64,000 bases of DNA, taken from positions 24,616,159 through 24,680,158 of the forward strand of contig CM072811.1 of the NCBI GenBank assembly GCA_037013495.1, read 5' to 3'. Below, one piece after another: positions 1-12,589 of the stretch. The notes under the pieces are model-generated. The model ran no database searches, was not told where the DNA came from, and saw only the letters and a list, made by a program, of their open reading frames with translations. Position numbers and translations under genes: made by a program. The first letter of the stretch is position 1. Each line of letters opens with the position of its first letter. This DNA is from Hippophae tibetana (taxonomy: Eukaryota; Streptophyta; Magnoliopsida; Rosales; Elaeagnaceae).

Positions 1-794
1 TTTATTTTATTATTTATTCATTGGATCCCTCAGGAAGGATTGTAGAAGTAATAGAGTAGCTTGGAAATAATCACTCACTTATTTTCTGGCATCTATGATG
101 AAATTAACTAAAACAATGCAATGTTGAATAGAATGATGGGTGTTGGTAAAATCTTAACATTGTTCCTAGGTAAAAGCAACTTTATGATAATTTTGCTCAA
201 AACTTTCATGTACAATAGTTAATCTAGTGAAAGAAAATATTTATATGCTTAAACTTATGAAAAATGTTGTCAATCCATTGGATCTTTGCTATACTTTGAA
301 TGAATTAGATGAGGACTCTAGAACCTCTCTTTAGGTTTATCAAGGAGAATTCTAGCATTTCTTGAAAAAATGATTTATGCAATAGGGTTAATATCTTTGG
401 CCAAATTTCCCTACCCCTAATGTGTGTACCCTCTTCTTACCCTTTGAATCAAATGCATTAGACATACCCCATATTTCAAGAAAAGTGGAGTAGTATAAAA
501 AGAGAATAGATTTTATGAAAATATTAGAAGAGGATATCAAATACGCTATAAATATTTAGTTGCTCAACACACATAAAGTAACCCAACTACAATGTGTACC
601 CATTTATCAATAAATAAGGAAATAAATAAAAATAGCAACAATAAGAAGATAAGGGAACAAACTGAAAAGAAAATAAAAAAAAAGTAAAAAGGGGTAAGTG
701 TTGAAAATAATGACAAAAGAAAAAGAAAAGAAAGAATATTAAGGCATTGGGTCAAAAATAATAAAATTTGATTCTATTTTGTTAACATGATTGG
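1..794. other. AT-rich sequence without recognisable gene
   Basis: No coding domain, RNA gene or clear repeat boundary was recognised here. The only open frames are short and low in complexity. Its position outside the solo LTR that follows suggests older transposon or spacer DNA, but this is not shown by any motif. Confidence 0.4.
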
Positions 795-799
795 TCTTA

Positions 800-2325
800 T
801 GGTAAGTACTTGAAAAACACTAATATTTCTTGATTTTATTGTGTTTAAATGTGATAAATAGATTTTATTATAACATATTTATATGATATAATATATAAAT
901 CTATATGTTCAAAATCATGGAAATATTTTGTAGTATTTCAGGTGTTTTTAGCTTCTAAATGAATAAATTTGTCAAAACATGAGGAACAACACTTGAAGCA
1001 CTTAATTTTCATCCTATAAGCTTTAAAGAATAAGGCATGTAAGTCTTACATAAATAACCAACTAGTTTGTAAGATGTATAATGAAATTTTCTAGAAATAT
1101 TGGGTAGTAGCCCTCCTTCATTTGGCCTAAAGCCCTTATGTACCAACCTTGTCTATAAATACAACATTACATATTAGGTTTTTTATAGCTTTTATTTACA
1201 TAGAATAGGCAGGTGTCTGTAGCTTTTACTTTTAGTGTAGAATTTAGGTTAACCGTTCCACCACTATGTATAGATATAGAGAGAAAACCCTCCAATTGTA
1301 AAGATGATCCAAGGATTTGAAGAAAGGATAATTTTATGGTTCTATCTTTTATTTCTCTTTATAATATGATGCCTTTTATATTTAAATTTACTTTTATTAA
1401 TTTAGTTATGATTGGATAAATCTGTATATGAGATTTTAGTCTTTCCCTCCAATAAATGGAAGAACAGTTTTGTGATTTAAATAAAAATATTTAGATTTAT
1501 TTCTTATTCACAATATTCAAATATTTAATCATAAATTCATGATAGGTAAAATCTTGATTTATGATTGAAGAAAATATTTTAGAATAAAGCATTAGACATA
1601 TCATCTGTGTTTAGTGTTCCAAAAGGAATAAAAGTTTGTTTTAATGTAATTGATTTGTATTAAATTAGATGGTTGAAAATAATTTTAATTATAAATTAAA
1701 TATGGATCAAATCTTGATTTATAATTAAAGAATATATCTACCTTAAGTTTATCAATTTTTAATTTAAAGCTATACCAAAGGAAGTTATTAATTAATTTAA
1801 GATTTTGTTGCATATGTATTTCTTTAGCATACCAATTCATCAATTTCAACCCCAATTAAGGAAGAATTGATTAATTGAACATTATTGGGAACTCACCATG
1901 AATATAGGGAGTTTTATTTAAAAAGAAAATAAATCGATAAATCAAACTTATATTTAATTCACTTCTTTCGTTTTGTCCATGAATGGTTATGCTCGCTAGA
2001 ATCCCATATATACAAATCATCCTTGGTTCAGTTATTGTCAATTTATTTCTTTTATTTATTGCTTTAATTTAATTTCTTTCATTTATATGTTATAATTTAC
2101 TTGATTTCTTTAGATATAATTTAATTTGGAATTTAAAATTCTAATTTTTTTGAGTGTTTAGGAATTATTTTTTCCAACTATATTAGAAAATAATTTAAAT
2201 TTTTAGAACTACCACCATTCATTGAGAGACAATCTTAAGAGTATATTTATTGTCTTTAAACAATGATTTATGCACTTGTGAGGTTTTTACAAATACAAAA
2301 TTGACTATAAAGTTTTTGTTCCTCA
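800..2325 (+). repeat. Solo LTR, gypsy/Athila-like family, with TSD
   Basis: A 1,526-bp LTR without an internal region. It begins TGGTAAGTACTTGAAAAACA and ends in CTCA, and is flanked on both sides by the 5-bp duplication TCTTA (795-799 and 2326-2330). Its first ~100 bp resemble the start of the solo LTR at 20,499-22,334 read on the minus strand (TGATGAGTACTTAAAAAGC), and its last ~90 bp resemble that LTR's end, including a GCACTTGYGAG segment. A TATA-like box (TATAAAT) lies at 1153-1160. The sense strand is plus. The intact target duplication with no internal sequence indicates LTR-LTR recombination after insertion. Confidence 0.75.
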
Positions 2326-2559
2326 TCTTATGATAATATTACTTATAGATCTCTTACTCTTACTTTATGGATTTTGAACTCTTATTTTCCCATTACCTTT
2401 CATTTGATTGAACCAATAAACCATAGTACAATTGAATGAAAGATCTTTTGATTTTGACAAATAATTTTAGTGAGTGGAGAGAGAATTCTAAAAAAAGCCT
2501 ATGGTATTCAAGTTGAAATATGAAAAGAATAGTAGTGTTCCATAGGTAGAAATGATATA

Positions 2560-3429
2560 ATAAGCTAGATTGAATTATAGGTGCAAAGTTTATAACATGT
2601 TTACAAACAGCTAGACATGTTAAATTTAATCACAGAAAAATTAAACATAACATATAAGAATAAAACATAAAAAATAATTGTAAAAAATTCATTTTGAAAT
2701 TATACCTCATTAGATTCTTATGTTAATTCTATTGCTGGAAAACCTCCAAATAGATTTTTATTTCCGTTTATTGAATCAAAAACTAAAAATCTATAAAAGC
2801 ATAACTATTTCTTCTCAAAAAGAAAAGAACTTTAAAACTAAAAAGAACTAAGAATTAAAAAGAGAAATCTAGAAAGAGAAAGAAATAAAGAGAGAGAGAG
2901 GGGATATTTTGAGGGATTTTAGAGGTTTGAGGAATGAATTTTACAACAGGGGAGAGAGTTCTTTTAATAAATGATAAAAATCTCAAAAATTGATTTTGGA
3001 TGCGTTTAGACAGGCTGAAAAATGTGCAGGGGTTGAGATTTATGGTATATGAGCATTGGTGTGCGTGGGATAGGTAGGGATATATGCTGGCACGCGTGGG
3101 ACTTGGTGCAGACATGTGCTGGATTCGTACGTGAGCGTGTACTGGCGCGCACGAGACGAGGCATTTTTGACCCATTTTCTTCAATTTTTCCATTTTTTTT
3201 ACTTTTCCTCATTTGTTTCAACATATTTGTGATGTATTGCCTCTAGTATTTTTCTTTGAGTCTTTAAGTTATTTTTGAAAGAAAATATTTGAAAAAAAAT
3301 AAAAATACATGTGATTCCAAAAAGACAAATTTATATAAAAATATGATAAAATCATACAAATGTAAATCTGTTTAATCAATTAAAGTTTATTAAATCATGG
3401 TAATTTTAGTGCTTTTTAAGCACTCATTA
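2560..3429 (-). repeat. Truncated LTR of the 20.5-22.3 kb solo-LTR family
   Basis: This segment aligns along its length with 21,430-22,334 in the same orientation. It shares a segment around 2620-2680, a purine-rich stretch, a relatively GC-rich block (3050-3165), a GTGATGTATTGC segment near 3230, and the terminus AGTGCTTTTTAAGCACTCATTA at 3408-3429 (LTR start on the minus strand). The other end, equivalent to 20,499-21,430, is missing. Minus-strand open frames inside it are shadows of this non-coding LTR. Confidence 0.7.
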
Positions 3430-4007
3430 TGGGACTCAAGTTTGTCATAACACTACTATATATCCAAATGCCTAACTTGTAGAGACTCTGATCAAAATAG
3501 TAGCTTGTAAGTAGGTTACATGGGGGAATTGCATAGGTGTGTAGTTTGAGTCTTGGTCTTGTAACCGGATACTTATTTTTCTTAGGATATAATTTTGTGG
3601 TCTAGTGGACAGGTGGTTTTCCTCTTATGTCATTATTATGGCATAGATTTTTTCCACCTAAAAATCTCATGTGTTGATATTTTTATTTCTACATTACTTT
3701 ATGTACATGTGATTGGTTATTTAGTTGCTTACAAAAAATTTAATTTACCATACTTCCGTTGACTAGATATTTAGATCCATAACTAAATGAACTTTCAATA
3801 GGATTCTACTATCACTAGTGGATGTGAAATCACACACACACACACACACTTTAAGCATGGGAGCTAGAATTAAAGAATGACTAGAGACTATACCAACTGA
3901 ACATTAAACTTTGAGATCATAGTGTTTGTAATCATCTGAGACAATGCCATGAAACATAATGTATTTTGCCTTTGTAGGAGGACTAGCAAAGACTAGGTGT
4001 GAGAGTT
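3430..4007. other. Degenerate copia-like LTR debris with a CA microsatellite
   Basis: Around 3540-3690 there is a layout often seen near the 3' end of copia LTRs (CTTGTAACCGG, GTCTAGTGGA, then TTTTTTCCACCTAAAA). No primer site or partner LTR was found, so the call is tentative. A (CA)n microsatellite occupies about 3832-3850. Nothing recognisable follows up to 4007. Confidence 0.3.
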
Positions 4008-5200
4008 TGATCATAGTCATTTACATATATATTTACACATCAATTCTTACATATTTACACTGATTTTTTCCCAATATGTTTTATGTGTTTAATTTGTGTT
4101 AAATAGGTGTTAGGGAACAAAAGGAGAAAAAAGAGGAAAAAATATGCATATAGTGCTAAAATAGAATTACAAGCATGTCAAGGCACATAAATATGTGCAC
4201 CATGACACACTTCTTTTGAGTTTATTGGGAATTCTAGAACAACAAAGTGCATCCACGGCATGGAATGTATGCACCATGGAATACTCCTTTCGAGTTGGAT
4301 CACAAGACATAAGTCTAGTTGTGCACCACAACATGGATTAATGTAAGCCACAGTGCATTAGTCGTTATTTGCACAATCAGGCCCAAAATCTTAAATCATA
4401 TCATGTTTATACCTAGCACTATGTAAATACAATTAGGGTTAATAAGAGGAAGAGATATATAGAGAGAGTTCTAAAATAATTAAAAAAATGGAATAAGGAG
4501 CATGCGAGATCAAAGAGCACATCAAAGGCAAACTTTTGAAAGGGATCTACAAGGAAGGACTAAAGATTGGAGATTGTGGTTCTTTTGGCTTCGTCATCTA
4601 CAATACCTAAGCTTTTCTTAGCACTTATTCTCTTCTTAGCTTTCATGATTATAATAATGATTTTATTTATAATCTATGTCTACCTAAACTTTTAATGTGA
4701 TTGTGGGAAATTTCAAGCCCTAGACTATGGTTTAAATTTATTTAATGTCATGATAAATTTTAGTTTCAATTCTTGATTCTTAATGTGTTTAATTCTATAT
4801 TGAAATTCCAAAATTATGCATGTTGTAGATTAGTTTATTGCATGAGTATGTTTATATCTAGTCTACCATTTTAGCATGTATTCTTTAATACTTTTATTCA
4901 AAGTGGTATCTTATGGTTGTTGTTACAAGTTGAATTGAACATCTTAACTAAAGGTTAAACGATTGTTCCAATCTTACCTAGTTTAGGTATCTTCGTATTC
5001 AATTTACATTTATTTTCTTTATGTTATTTTATTTAAAATGAATCAAAAACCCCATTTGCTAGTTTAAATTAATTTGCTAACAAATCAATAATTAGAAATA
5101 TAACTTGTTAATAATCCTCGTGGATATAATAACCTTTTTTCTTAAACTACTTATCACTTATGTATTGATCACATATATTTGTGTGTTCTAAATCATTTCA
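4008..5200 (+). repeat. LTR copy A of an Athila-like family
   Basis: It begins TGATCATAGTCATTTACAT and ends near ATTTCA at 5200. It is a direct, diverged copy of 6514-7925: both have a shared start, a shared middle block (TGTGATTGYGRGMAATTYCA near 4690 and 7120; CTAGACTATGGTTTAA), and a shared end (ACATATATTTRYGTGT). No primer-binding site follows it; copia sequence starts directly at 5201. No matching 5-bp target duplication was found at its edges. Its 5' part (4170-4365) contains three loose copies of an ~85-bp unit absent from the other copy. Confidence 0.65.
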
Positions 5201-6513
5201 TAGACGACCCATTGTCCTATAAAAAACAATGGATGATATTAACAAAGATAAATGAATTATAGCTATAAACCTAGGGATGGAATTAATGTATTAGAAATTT
5301 GTTTGAGATCTTGTAGAGAATCACATTAAGGTATGATCAATTGGGTGCAAGTGGCTATTCAAGTGCAAAAGAGTTATAGATGGAAAAGTGGAGACTTTTA
5401 AAGTTAGGATAATGACATAGGGATTTTTCAAAAAGTAAGGGTTGACTATGAGAAAACCTTCTTGCTTGTAGCATTGCTTAAATCCATTCAGATACTCTTG
5501 TTCATAACATCAATTCTTTTTTACAATATTTGAAAAATAAATATTAAGACAACATTCTTTAATGGTTTGCTTGAAGATAACATCTTTATGGTCCAACAAA
5601 AGGGTTTGTAGTGTAAGGCCAAGAGAAAATGTTTTGCAAGCTTAAGAAGTCTGTCTATAGACTTAAGCAAGCCTCAATATCATAGAAATCATGTTTGATG
5701 AAACCAAGAAGATTAATGGTTTTTAGAAAAACCTTGACAAGCCTTGTGTTTACAAACTCATCAAGGGCAAAAAGTAGTTTTCCTAGTAATTAACATAGAT
5801 GATGTTCTACTTATTGAGAATAGTATAAATTTTTTATTTTATGTAAAGTAATGGGTAGTGAAGTAGTTCCAGATGAAACTTCTAGGAGAGGCAAGTTATG
5901 TTCTGCGCATACAGATCATTCATGATTGTAAGAACAAGTTTATGACTTTATCTCAATACAGAATTCCAAGAAATGCAACTTACCTACAACATATATAATA
6001 ACCTATCTAAGGAGTAGTGTCTTAAGACACCATAGTAGATTAAAGATATGGGATGGGTGACTTGTGCATTACCAATTGGAAGTTTGATGTATGATATGTT
6101 TTGTACTAGGCTCATCTTCTGATATGTCTTTGGTATATCAGTCAATATCAATCTAACCTATCAATGGATTATTACGTTATAGTCAAATTCATCCTAAAGT
6201 ATCTTAGGAGTAAGAGGAATTATATGTTGATCTATTTTTGTTGTGATTTCATTCATATAGGATACATAGACTCTAACTTTCAAGCATGCAAGAATTCTCA
6301 AAAATCAACATATGGGTCAGTGTTTACCCTCATCGAGACGCCATAGTATGGAAGAGCTTGAAGAAACATTGTATAGTTGATTTCATAATGGAAGCTAAAT
6401 ATGTTACAACTTTTGAAGTGATAAAGAAAGGTGTATGGCTTTGCAAATTCATGAATGATTTGGAAGTTGTTCCAAACATAGACTAGCCACTTACAATGTA
6501 TTGTGATAATAGT
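5201..6513 (+). pseudogene. Ty1/copia reverse transcriptase-RNase H remnant
   Basis: Frame-shifted conceptual translation shows copia RT blocks in order: GCKWLFKCKR near 5350, KLKKSVYRLKQAS near 5640, an active-site equivalent reading NIDDVLL near 5790, and LRIQIIHDCKNK near 5910. These are followed by RNase H blocks (FILKYLRSKRNYMLIY at 6187; a MEAKYV motif near 6389; DLEVVPNID near 6455). The usual YVDD is IDD here, and stops and frameshifts run throughout. It ends abruptly at 6513, in the middle of RNase H just after a CDNS motif, where the next LTR is inserted. It belongs to the Ty1/copia order and is inactive. Confidence 0.8.
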
Positions 6514-7925
6514 TGATAAATTTCATTTATACATATATTTGTGCATTAATTCTCACATATTTATATAAATTATTGTTTCCTATACATTTTATGCATTTAT
6601 TTTATGTTATACATGAATTAGGAGACAAAACGATAAAACAAGTGCATATATGTATTTAGAGAAAAAACAAGACACTCAATTGATCGAGCTTTGATCAAGA
6701 TTGAACGAAGAGTCTAGGAAAGAATGGAAAGCAAGGCTCAATTGATCCAAAAGGGACTTGATTAATAAAGCACTTTTGGGTTAAAAATCACAAAGTTTAG
6801 ATTTTTTGAGAAAGGTATTGAGCAATTAAGACATCCAGTCTACACTTAAATTTAGGATTTTTTTTATCATCTACTTTTAATCTTCTCCATTGGATAAAAA
6901 AAATTCAAATCCTAATCAAAGTATGATCAAAAGTACACTATAAAAACAACCTAATGGGTTAAAAAGACCCAATATAAAAAAAACATTAAGAAAAACTTTT
7001 GAAGGAGATTTTGAGGAGAAGATCATAGATTTTCATAAACTTTTATTAATCCTTTTCTACATAGTTTTCCATGATTATAGTAATTATTCTTATAAAATCG
7101 AGGTCCACCTAAACTAATAATGTGATTGCGAGCAATTCCAAGACCTAGACTATGGTTTAATTAATTTAATGTCATGATAATTTTAGTTTCATTTCTTAAT
7201 TCTTAATTCTTGATTGATGTGTTTAATTATATGTTTAAATATCAAAACTATACATGTTATGAATAATGTATGCAATTTGTTTGTTACATGAATATGTTTA
7301 TCTAGTCTAAGATGTTAATATGTAATCGTTACTATTCTTATTCGAGGTAGTACCTTCTGGCTATTGTTATAAGTACGACTGAGTGTCTACGTTAAAGGTT
7401 ATCAATATTTTAAATCATACTTAGTTTAATTATCATTTTTTTAAAATTTTAATGCATTGAATGAATTAGATCTAGTAAGTGACCTCAAGGTTGTGCATGA
7501 TTTAGGTTGATTTATAATTATATTTTGAATCAATAGACAATAAGAAAATGTGGGAAGTTTTAAGTGGATCTAGATTTCTAAAACTAAAGTTAAGAATTCA
7601 AAATGATTTTAAATTATGAAATTGATTTAGAACTTAAGAAACTAATTTCTAGCATGTCACGTTTAATTAAATTGTAGGCTAGTAGTGATGATAATCACAT
7701 AATCACATATCTCTCATAAATTTTGTGCAATTCATTTTTATTACTTTATGTTCGTTTATTCAAAAACAATCAAACCTTATGTTGTTAACTCAAATTAACT
7801 TACTAACAAACCAGTAATTATGAATAGAAATTGTTACCAATCCGCATGGGTACAACTACCCTTATTGTTAAATTACTTACCACTTGTACATTACCACATA
7901 TATTTACGTGTGCTCAAGTGTGTCA
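6514..7925 (+). repeat. 5' LTR (copy A') of an Athila-like element
   Basis: It begins TGATAAATTTCATTTATAC and ends GTGTGTCA at 7925, 6 bp before a tRNA-Asp-type primer-binding site, so it is a 5' LTR in plus orientation. A TATA-like box lies at 6938-6946 (CTATAAAAA). It is inserted into copia RNase H sequence. Its downstream partner LTR was not found; the element is broken at about 9238. It is homologous to 4008-5200, with many substitutions and a different U3 segment. Confidence 0.75.
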
Positions 7926-7931
7926 AGTTTT

Positions 7932-7949
7932 TGGTGCCATCATTAGGGA
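7932..7949 (+). promoter_or_regulatory. Primer-binding site, tRNA-Asp type, degenerate
   Basis: The sequence TGGTGCCATCATTAGGGA matches the complement of the plant tRNA-Asp(GUC) 3' end (TGGCGCCGTTGCCGGGGA) with several substitutions, mostly C-to-T or G-to-A. Its position directly after the LTR fixes the element's orientation as plus. Confidence 0.65.
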
Positions 7950-9238
7950 TCGTTTCAATAATTCTTCTTATAATTGCTAATTTTATTTTAATTTATAATT
8001 TTTCATCTTTTGTTTATTGTTTTGATTTTTAGGTTTAGTTGTTATTTTTTATTTTCTTTCTTCACATTTTTTCTTAACTAATTTTCTTGAAGTGCTAAAT
8101 GTCAAGGCAACTAGTATACATATGACTTCAACAGATTATACATACAATTAATTTCCTGCACCATATGTTGAGTAGTAACAAGGAAACTAAAAAGAATGGT
8201 AATACTATGGATGGATCTGAAAGCTAGAGGCCAATGTATAATCCATAATCTAACATATATAATGTAGGACGATGGGTTCATTAATACCTAAGTTATGCAC
8301 TTAGAAATCCAGTAGGTGATCTCATGATCACACTTATCTCTCCATTATCAATATAACAACATATTCCAGCCACTCAAGGTAATTTTCTAGAGGACTTAGT
8401 AAATTCTTTAGTTGCTCATACCTTCAAATTTCATCAGGAATCTTAAATTTCAATGAGCAATTCAAAAGAGGAGTTTAACATCACACCTAGCTTCCCATTC
8501 TTAATGTCACAAGGTACAACACCCATTCAAGGTAAGTTTTTAGAGGACTTGGTAATTGTTATAGCTAGTAAAAATGTTAGAGTTTAGTAAGATAATCAAG
8601 ATTTTATCCAAAAAAACAAAACTCAAATTTCATAGACAAATCTTGAGATACAAGCTAAACAAGAAGTAGTAGCCATGGAAATTGAATGGAAGCATTGGAA
8701 ATTTTCAAGCTCCCCACTTAAATAATTGCTAACCTTAAGGAGACCATCAATGACATTAATTTGGAGAGTGGTAAGTAACTATAGGTTCCCCAAAGCATCC
8801 ATACAAATGATATATTCGAAGAAAGGACTAATAAGGAGGAAAATACCATCAACCTCTAAGAATTCAATGTGGCACCAAAGGTAGTATCTGAACCTTCCTT
8901 TTTCCTGATGACCAGATAATTGAACAAAGTAGAATTATGATAGGAAAATTTTGGAGATCTTTCCCAAGGTGAAAATCAACATATCTCTTATGGAAGATAT
9001 TGAGTTGATGCCTTGGTATGAAAAGTATATTAACGAAATTTTTATTACTAAGTGAAAGATTACGGATAGCAAAAATATATGTGTACGGGGGAGAGAGTAT
9101 GTCTAGTATACTTCAAATAAGACTACCACCAAGGTGTAAGAAAATGAGTAATCAATTACTAACTTGATGGCTCGATATCCCACTCTTTAAGATTTTGAGG
9201 ACAATAGATAATATGAGTAGTAGCATCAGACTGGCAAT
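7950..9238 (+). pseudogene. Degenerate Athila-like gag/protease-linker remnant
   Basis: This is the leader and gag portion of the element whose 5' LTR precedes it. Most frames are destroyed. At 8965-9053 a translation (KVKINISLMEDIELMPWYEK) aligns with the gag-protease linker of the better-preserved Athila element on the minus strand (FKKLHINIPFADALEQMPSY near 24,800). No intact domain remains. The sequence stops at about 9238, where an unrelated LTR tail begins, so pol is absent. Confidence 0.5.
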
Positions 9239-9466
9239 ATTAGATTAGGAAACAAAAATCAAAATATCATGATAGGATGTTTAGGATTTAATTTTGTTTT
9301 TAATATTTTGAATAATATATTAAAAACCATATATATTCCTTCCATAGATCGAACTTAGGAGTATACTTATCATTTACAATAAAATGGTTTGTGCACTTGC
9401 GAACATTTTACAAATATAAAACCAAAGTATGAACAAGATTGGTATGAAAATCGATGTTGTTCATCA
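9239..9466 (+). repeat. Terminal 228 bp of the solo-LTR family
   Basis: This stretch is the reverse complement of the left end of the 20,499-22,334 LTR. They share GGATGTTTAGGATTTAATTT, GTATACTTATCATTT, GTGCACTTGCGA, AAAACCAAAGTAT and the terminus TTCATCA at 9466. The upstream part of the LTR is missing. The junction at ~9238 separates two element families. Confidence 0.7.
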
Positions 9467-9559
9467 GTAGATACTTCTACTATGTATGAACAGTATCTTC
9501 TATGCTACTTTTACTGTTTCTGTTTTGTTGTTTCTACCAACGCTATTATATTGGACAAA

Positions 9560-11080
9560 ATTTTTATGTCATTACTAGAGTGAGAGCTTTTTACATAGTG
9601 TTTGGGCCTTTTTACAAAATTACATTATATGGGCTATGAGCCCTAAAATACAAATTTTTCAACATATGGATAATAATAAAGCCTAAGGGGCTGTTTTACA
9701 TGGGTTTTACAAAACTGGAAGAAAAATCCCGAAGCAATCATCTTCATTGTCATCTCCCAAATCAACGAGGGGTTTTGATTCGTCTGATGTAGAGAGGTTG
9801 GAAGATTCTGTTTTATCTTATGAAGTTTACTATATTATACCTAAGTATTCTTTTTCAATTTAGTTGCAGCAAGTAATGTGTTGGCATAGGCTTTTTGAGC
9901 AAGGAAAAATATTTGTTTTGGAAGAAATTCTTCTAGTTTTATCATTCCACATCCTTCTTATAAATCCATTCTTGTACTTCAAGTTTTTGGATTGATTTGG
10001 GGATATTGAATATTGCCCACCATTTGATTTTATACCTTCGTTTTATGACTAAAATTTCTTAGTCATGTGCGGTTTCTAAAAACCATTACAAACCTAGAGA
10101 AATTATAATTTTGATGAAAAGATACATAATACTAGGAATATGTTTCTCAGTTTATGATAGCTTATAAAGGGTTTTGAAAAGGTTATAGCTTTCTCTGATT
10201 TTGGTGAGGACCTTTGGTGATAATCCAAAATATTTCCACTAGTGGACAAACCAAGATGGTAGTTTTGTAAGGTTAATAGTTTTACAAATAAAGTAAAATA
10301 GCTAGGAATGACTATTTTTCTTGTTTTGAATAAGAAAAGTGTTAAACTAGGCATGTTCGTACTCCCAATAATTAAAGGTTTTGGCATGATATTGGGTGGT
10401 TTTAGAATTTATTGGGAAGGTTTTGAGTTTGGATAAATCCTAATCCCATTCTGATGAAGATAGGACTTTTATGATTTTGTAGGTGGAATACGAGGGATCT
10501 TGCCTATTATAGTGGTGGAAGTATTTGAATTTGACACATCCTGTAAATTCCAAAATGCTTTGATAATATTCTGGGGTTTTAGTGAGGTCCTATGGTTTAT
10601 AGAACCAGTTTATTCCTAACATTTTTTTATAATGAGACATAAGGATTTGGATGTTGAAATCCTTTCTCAATAGTTATAATAGTATGAGAATCTTGTTTTA
10701 AAATATACTCAAACATTTTTTGAAAAGGTTTTTGAGAGACGAGCTCTCTTTTCTCTATTGTAAAGATTATAATGGAGGAAGATGATCCTCCTTTCTTAGG
10801 TTTTGGGGTGATTTTGGAAGATGGTTCTTCCCTTTTAAATTTAGCAACTATTCCGGTGGAGGTTGGGGCCTTTGATATATTTTGTACTCCAATGCTCTGG
10901 AGAGATTTTTGTAGTGTTTGGAGGAGCTCTAGAGATTCTGTGAGGGACATGACCCATCTATGAATCTATGTTATTTTATTGTCAATAGCCTATGATTTTT
11001 CTTGAACTTTGATGAATTCATACCAGGTTTTGAGGAAGACAAGGGTTTTATTGGTTTTCCTGGTGGTTCTTCTTGTTCTT
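9560..11080 (-). pseudogene. Caulimovirid region downstream of RNase H, unassigned
   Basis: Two open stretches on the minus strand, 10,950-10,627 (107 codons) and 10,387-10,103 (94 codons), and an acidic stretch near 9,830-9,740 (STSDESKPLVDLGDD) follow the RNase H remnant. No domain was recognised. They may be the C-terminal part of the polyprotein or a separate reading frame, as some endogenous caulimovirids have a second ORF there. Lengths are too short and disrupted to infer function. Confidence 0.4.
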
Positions 11081-11089
11081 TTCCTCTTC

Positions 11090-12303
11090 TTTGAGAAATT
11101 TTATCTATTTTATAGGAATTACTTAGTTAGGAAATCTGGTAATGAGTTTGTATCTCATTTAATAAATTCAATATCAAAATCGAAGATACTTAATATTGTT
11201 TTCCATCTAGCAAAGATTTGAACATCTTTTTGTAAAATTTCTTTTGTTGATTTGCAATCAATCCTTAATAAAACAATTTGATTTAATAAATTGGACTAAA
11301 ATTTTGTAATGCATAAAACGATTGATAATATTTATTTTTTAATGGTGGAATAATTTTTCTAACAATCATTTCAGTGACTAAAGCTATATTGAACCACTAG
11401 TTCCTTCCTTCCTTGGGCTTGTTTTAAGATACCACCATATCTGATGACACTAGCATTGGTTTCTACAACTTTTGCATAGGATAGGGTCTATTAAGTTTAG
11501 ATAAGGGATATCTAAGACTTGTTGCTTTATTTTTTGTACTATTTTTTATGCTCATATTTACAAGGTTTAGGGTTTAACCTAAACCTCTAATGAAATGGTT
11601 ATGCTAGTCGGTTTATATTTGGATAGAAATCAAGAATATAATTTAAGCTTCCTAAGAACCTTTGAAGTTGGGTTTTATTTATGATCTTATCAGGGAATTT
11701 GTTTGCAAATTATAAGGATTTTTCTATAGGAATAATGGCTCTGCAAAATATTAAATGTCCTAGAAACCTTACTCAAGTTTGGAAGAGAGAGATCTTTTTT
11801 GCTGATAAAACAAGACCACTCTTTTTAATAATATTGAAGAATGTTTTAAAGTGTTTGATGTGTTTTCTAATGGATTTTGAGTAAGGATTAAAAATATCAT
11901 TCTTAAACCTTTGGAACTTAGATGGTGCATTTTTTAGCCCAAAGGACTTAACATTCCATTCATACTGTCCAAATTGAATAGTGAATGCATTTTTATACCT
12001 ATGTTTTGGTTCAATCTCGATTTTCCAAAAACCAGATTTCAGGTCAAATTTTGAGAAAATGTATGAGGCATGCAATCTTTGTAATAAATCTTTTTTATTT
12101 GGAATCAGATATCATATTATTTTTAAGGCTTTGTTGAGAGGTTTGTAGTTAATGACCATGCGAGGAGCTTCTATTTCTATTTCAAATGCCTTATTGACAT
12201 AGAAAGCTGCATAACACGAAAGATATCGTAATTTTGAAATCAATTCTTTGGTATCGAGATCTTGGATCTCTTTTATGTAAAAAATTTCTAATTTTGCATT
12301 CAT
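11090..12303 (-). pseudogene. Caulimovirid reverse transcriptase-RNase H, broken
   Basis: The RT begins with a palm block near 12,150 (RMVINYKPLN). It continues in 12,075-11,773 with FSKFDLKSGFWKIEIEP, YEWNVKSFGLKNAPSKFQRF and the block HIKHFKTFFNIIKKSGL. The expected YxDD catalytic motif between FQR and HIKH is missing, apparently deleted. RNase H follows; its end is seen at about 11,215-11,100 (RWKTILSIFDFDIEFI, then LPDFLT). A disruption between 12,112 and 12,075 and several stops confirm loss of function. Confidence 0.78.
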
Positions 12304-12589
12304 TTGAATTGGCTAAGCTTTTTTTGGAATGTATTTTTCATTGAAGCTTGATAAATCAGACCAAACTTCTTTTCAAAAAGGTTTTGTATTTTGGAAATTT
12401 CTTGTTTTATAAAATCAATTTGTAACTCTTTTTCGATCTTATGAAATTGGATTTCTTGTTTTAGTTGAAAAATGTCATTTTGTTTTCCTTTTATAAGAGT
12501 ATTTATCTCATTATTATAAATAGAGTTAGCTTTTATAATATTGAGATTTCTTGTTTAAGGTTTTTCTAGAAAAGGAAATTCAAGTTTTT

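Noticed and set aside
564-755. 63-codon hydrophobic minus-strand frame
   Set aside because: Produced by A-rich simple sequence on the plus strand; no domain.
2855-3246. 112-, 72- and 65-codon frames on both strands
   Set aside because: They belong to a truncated LTR that aligns with 21.4-22.3 kb; no domain and no conservation of frame.
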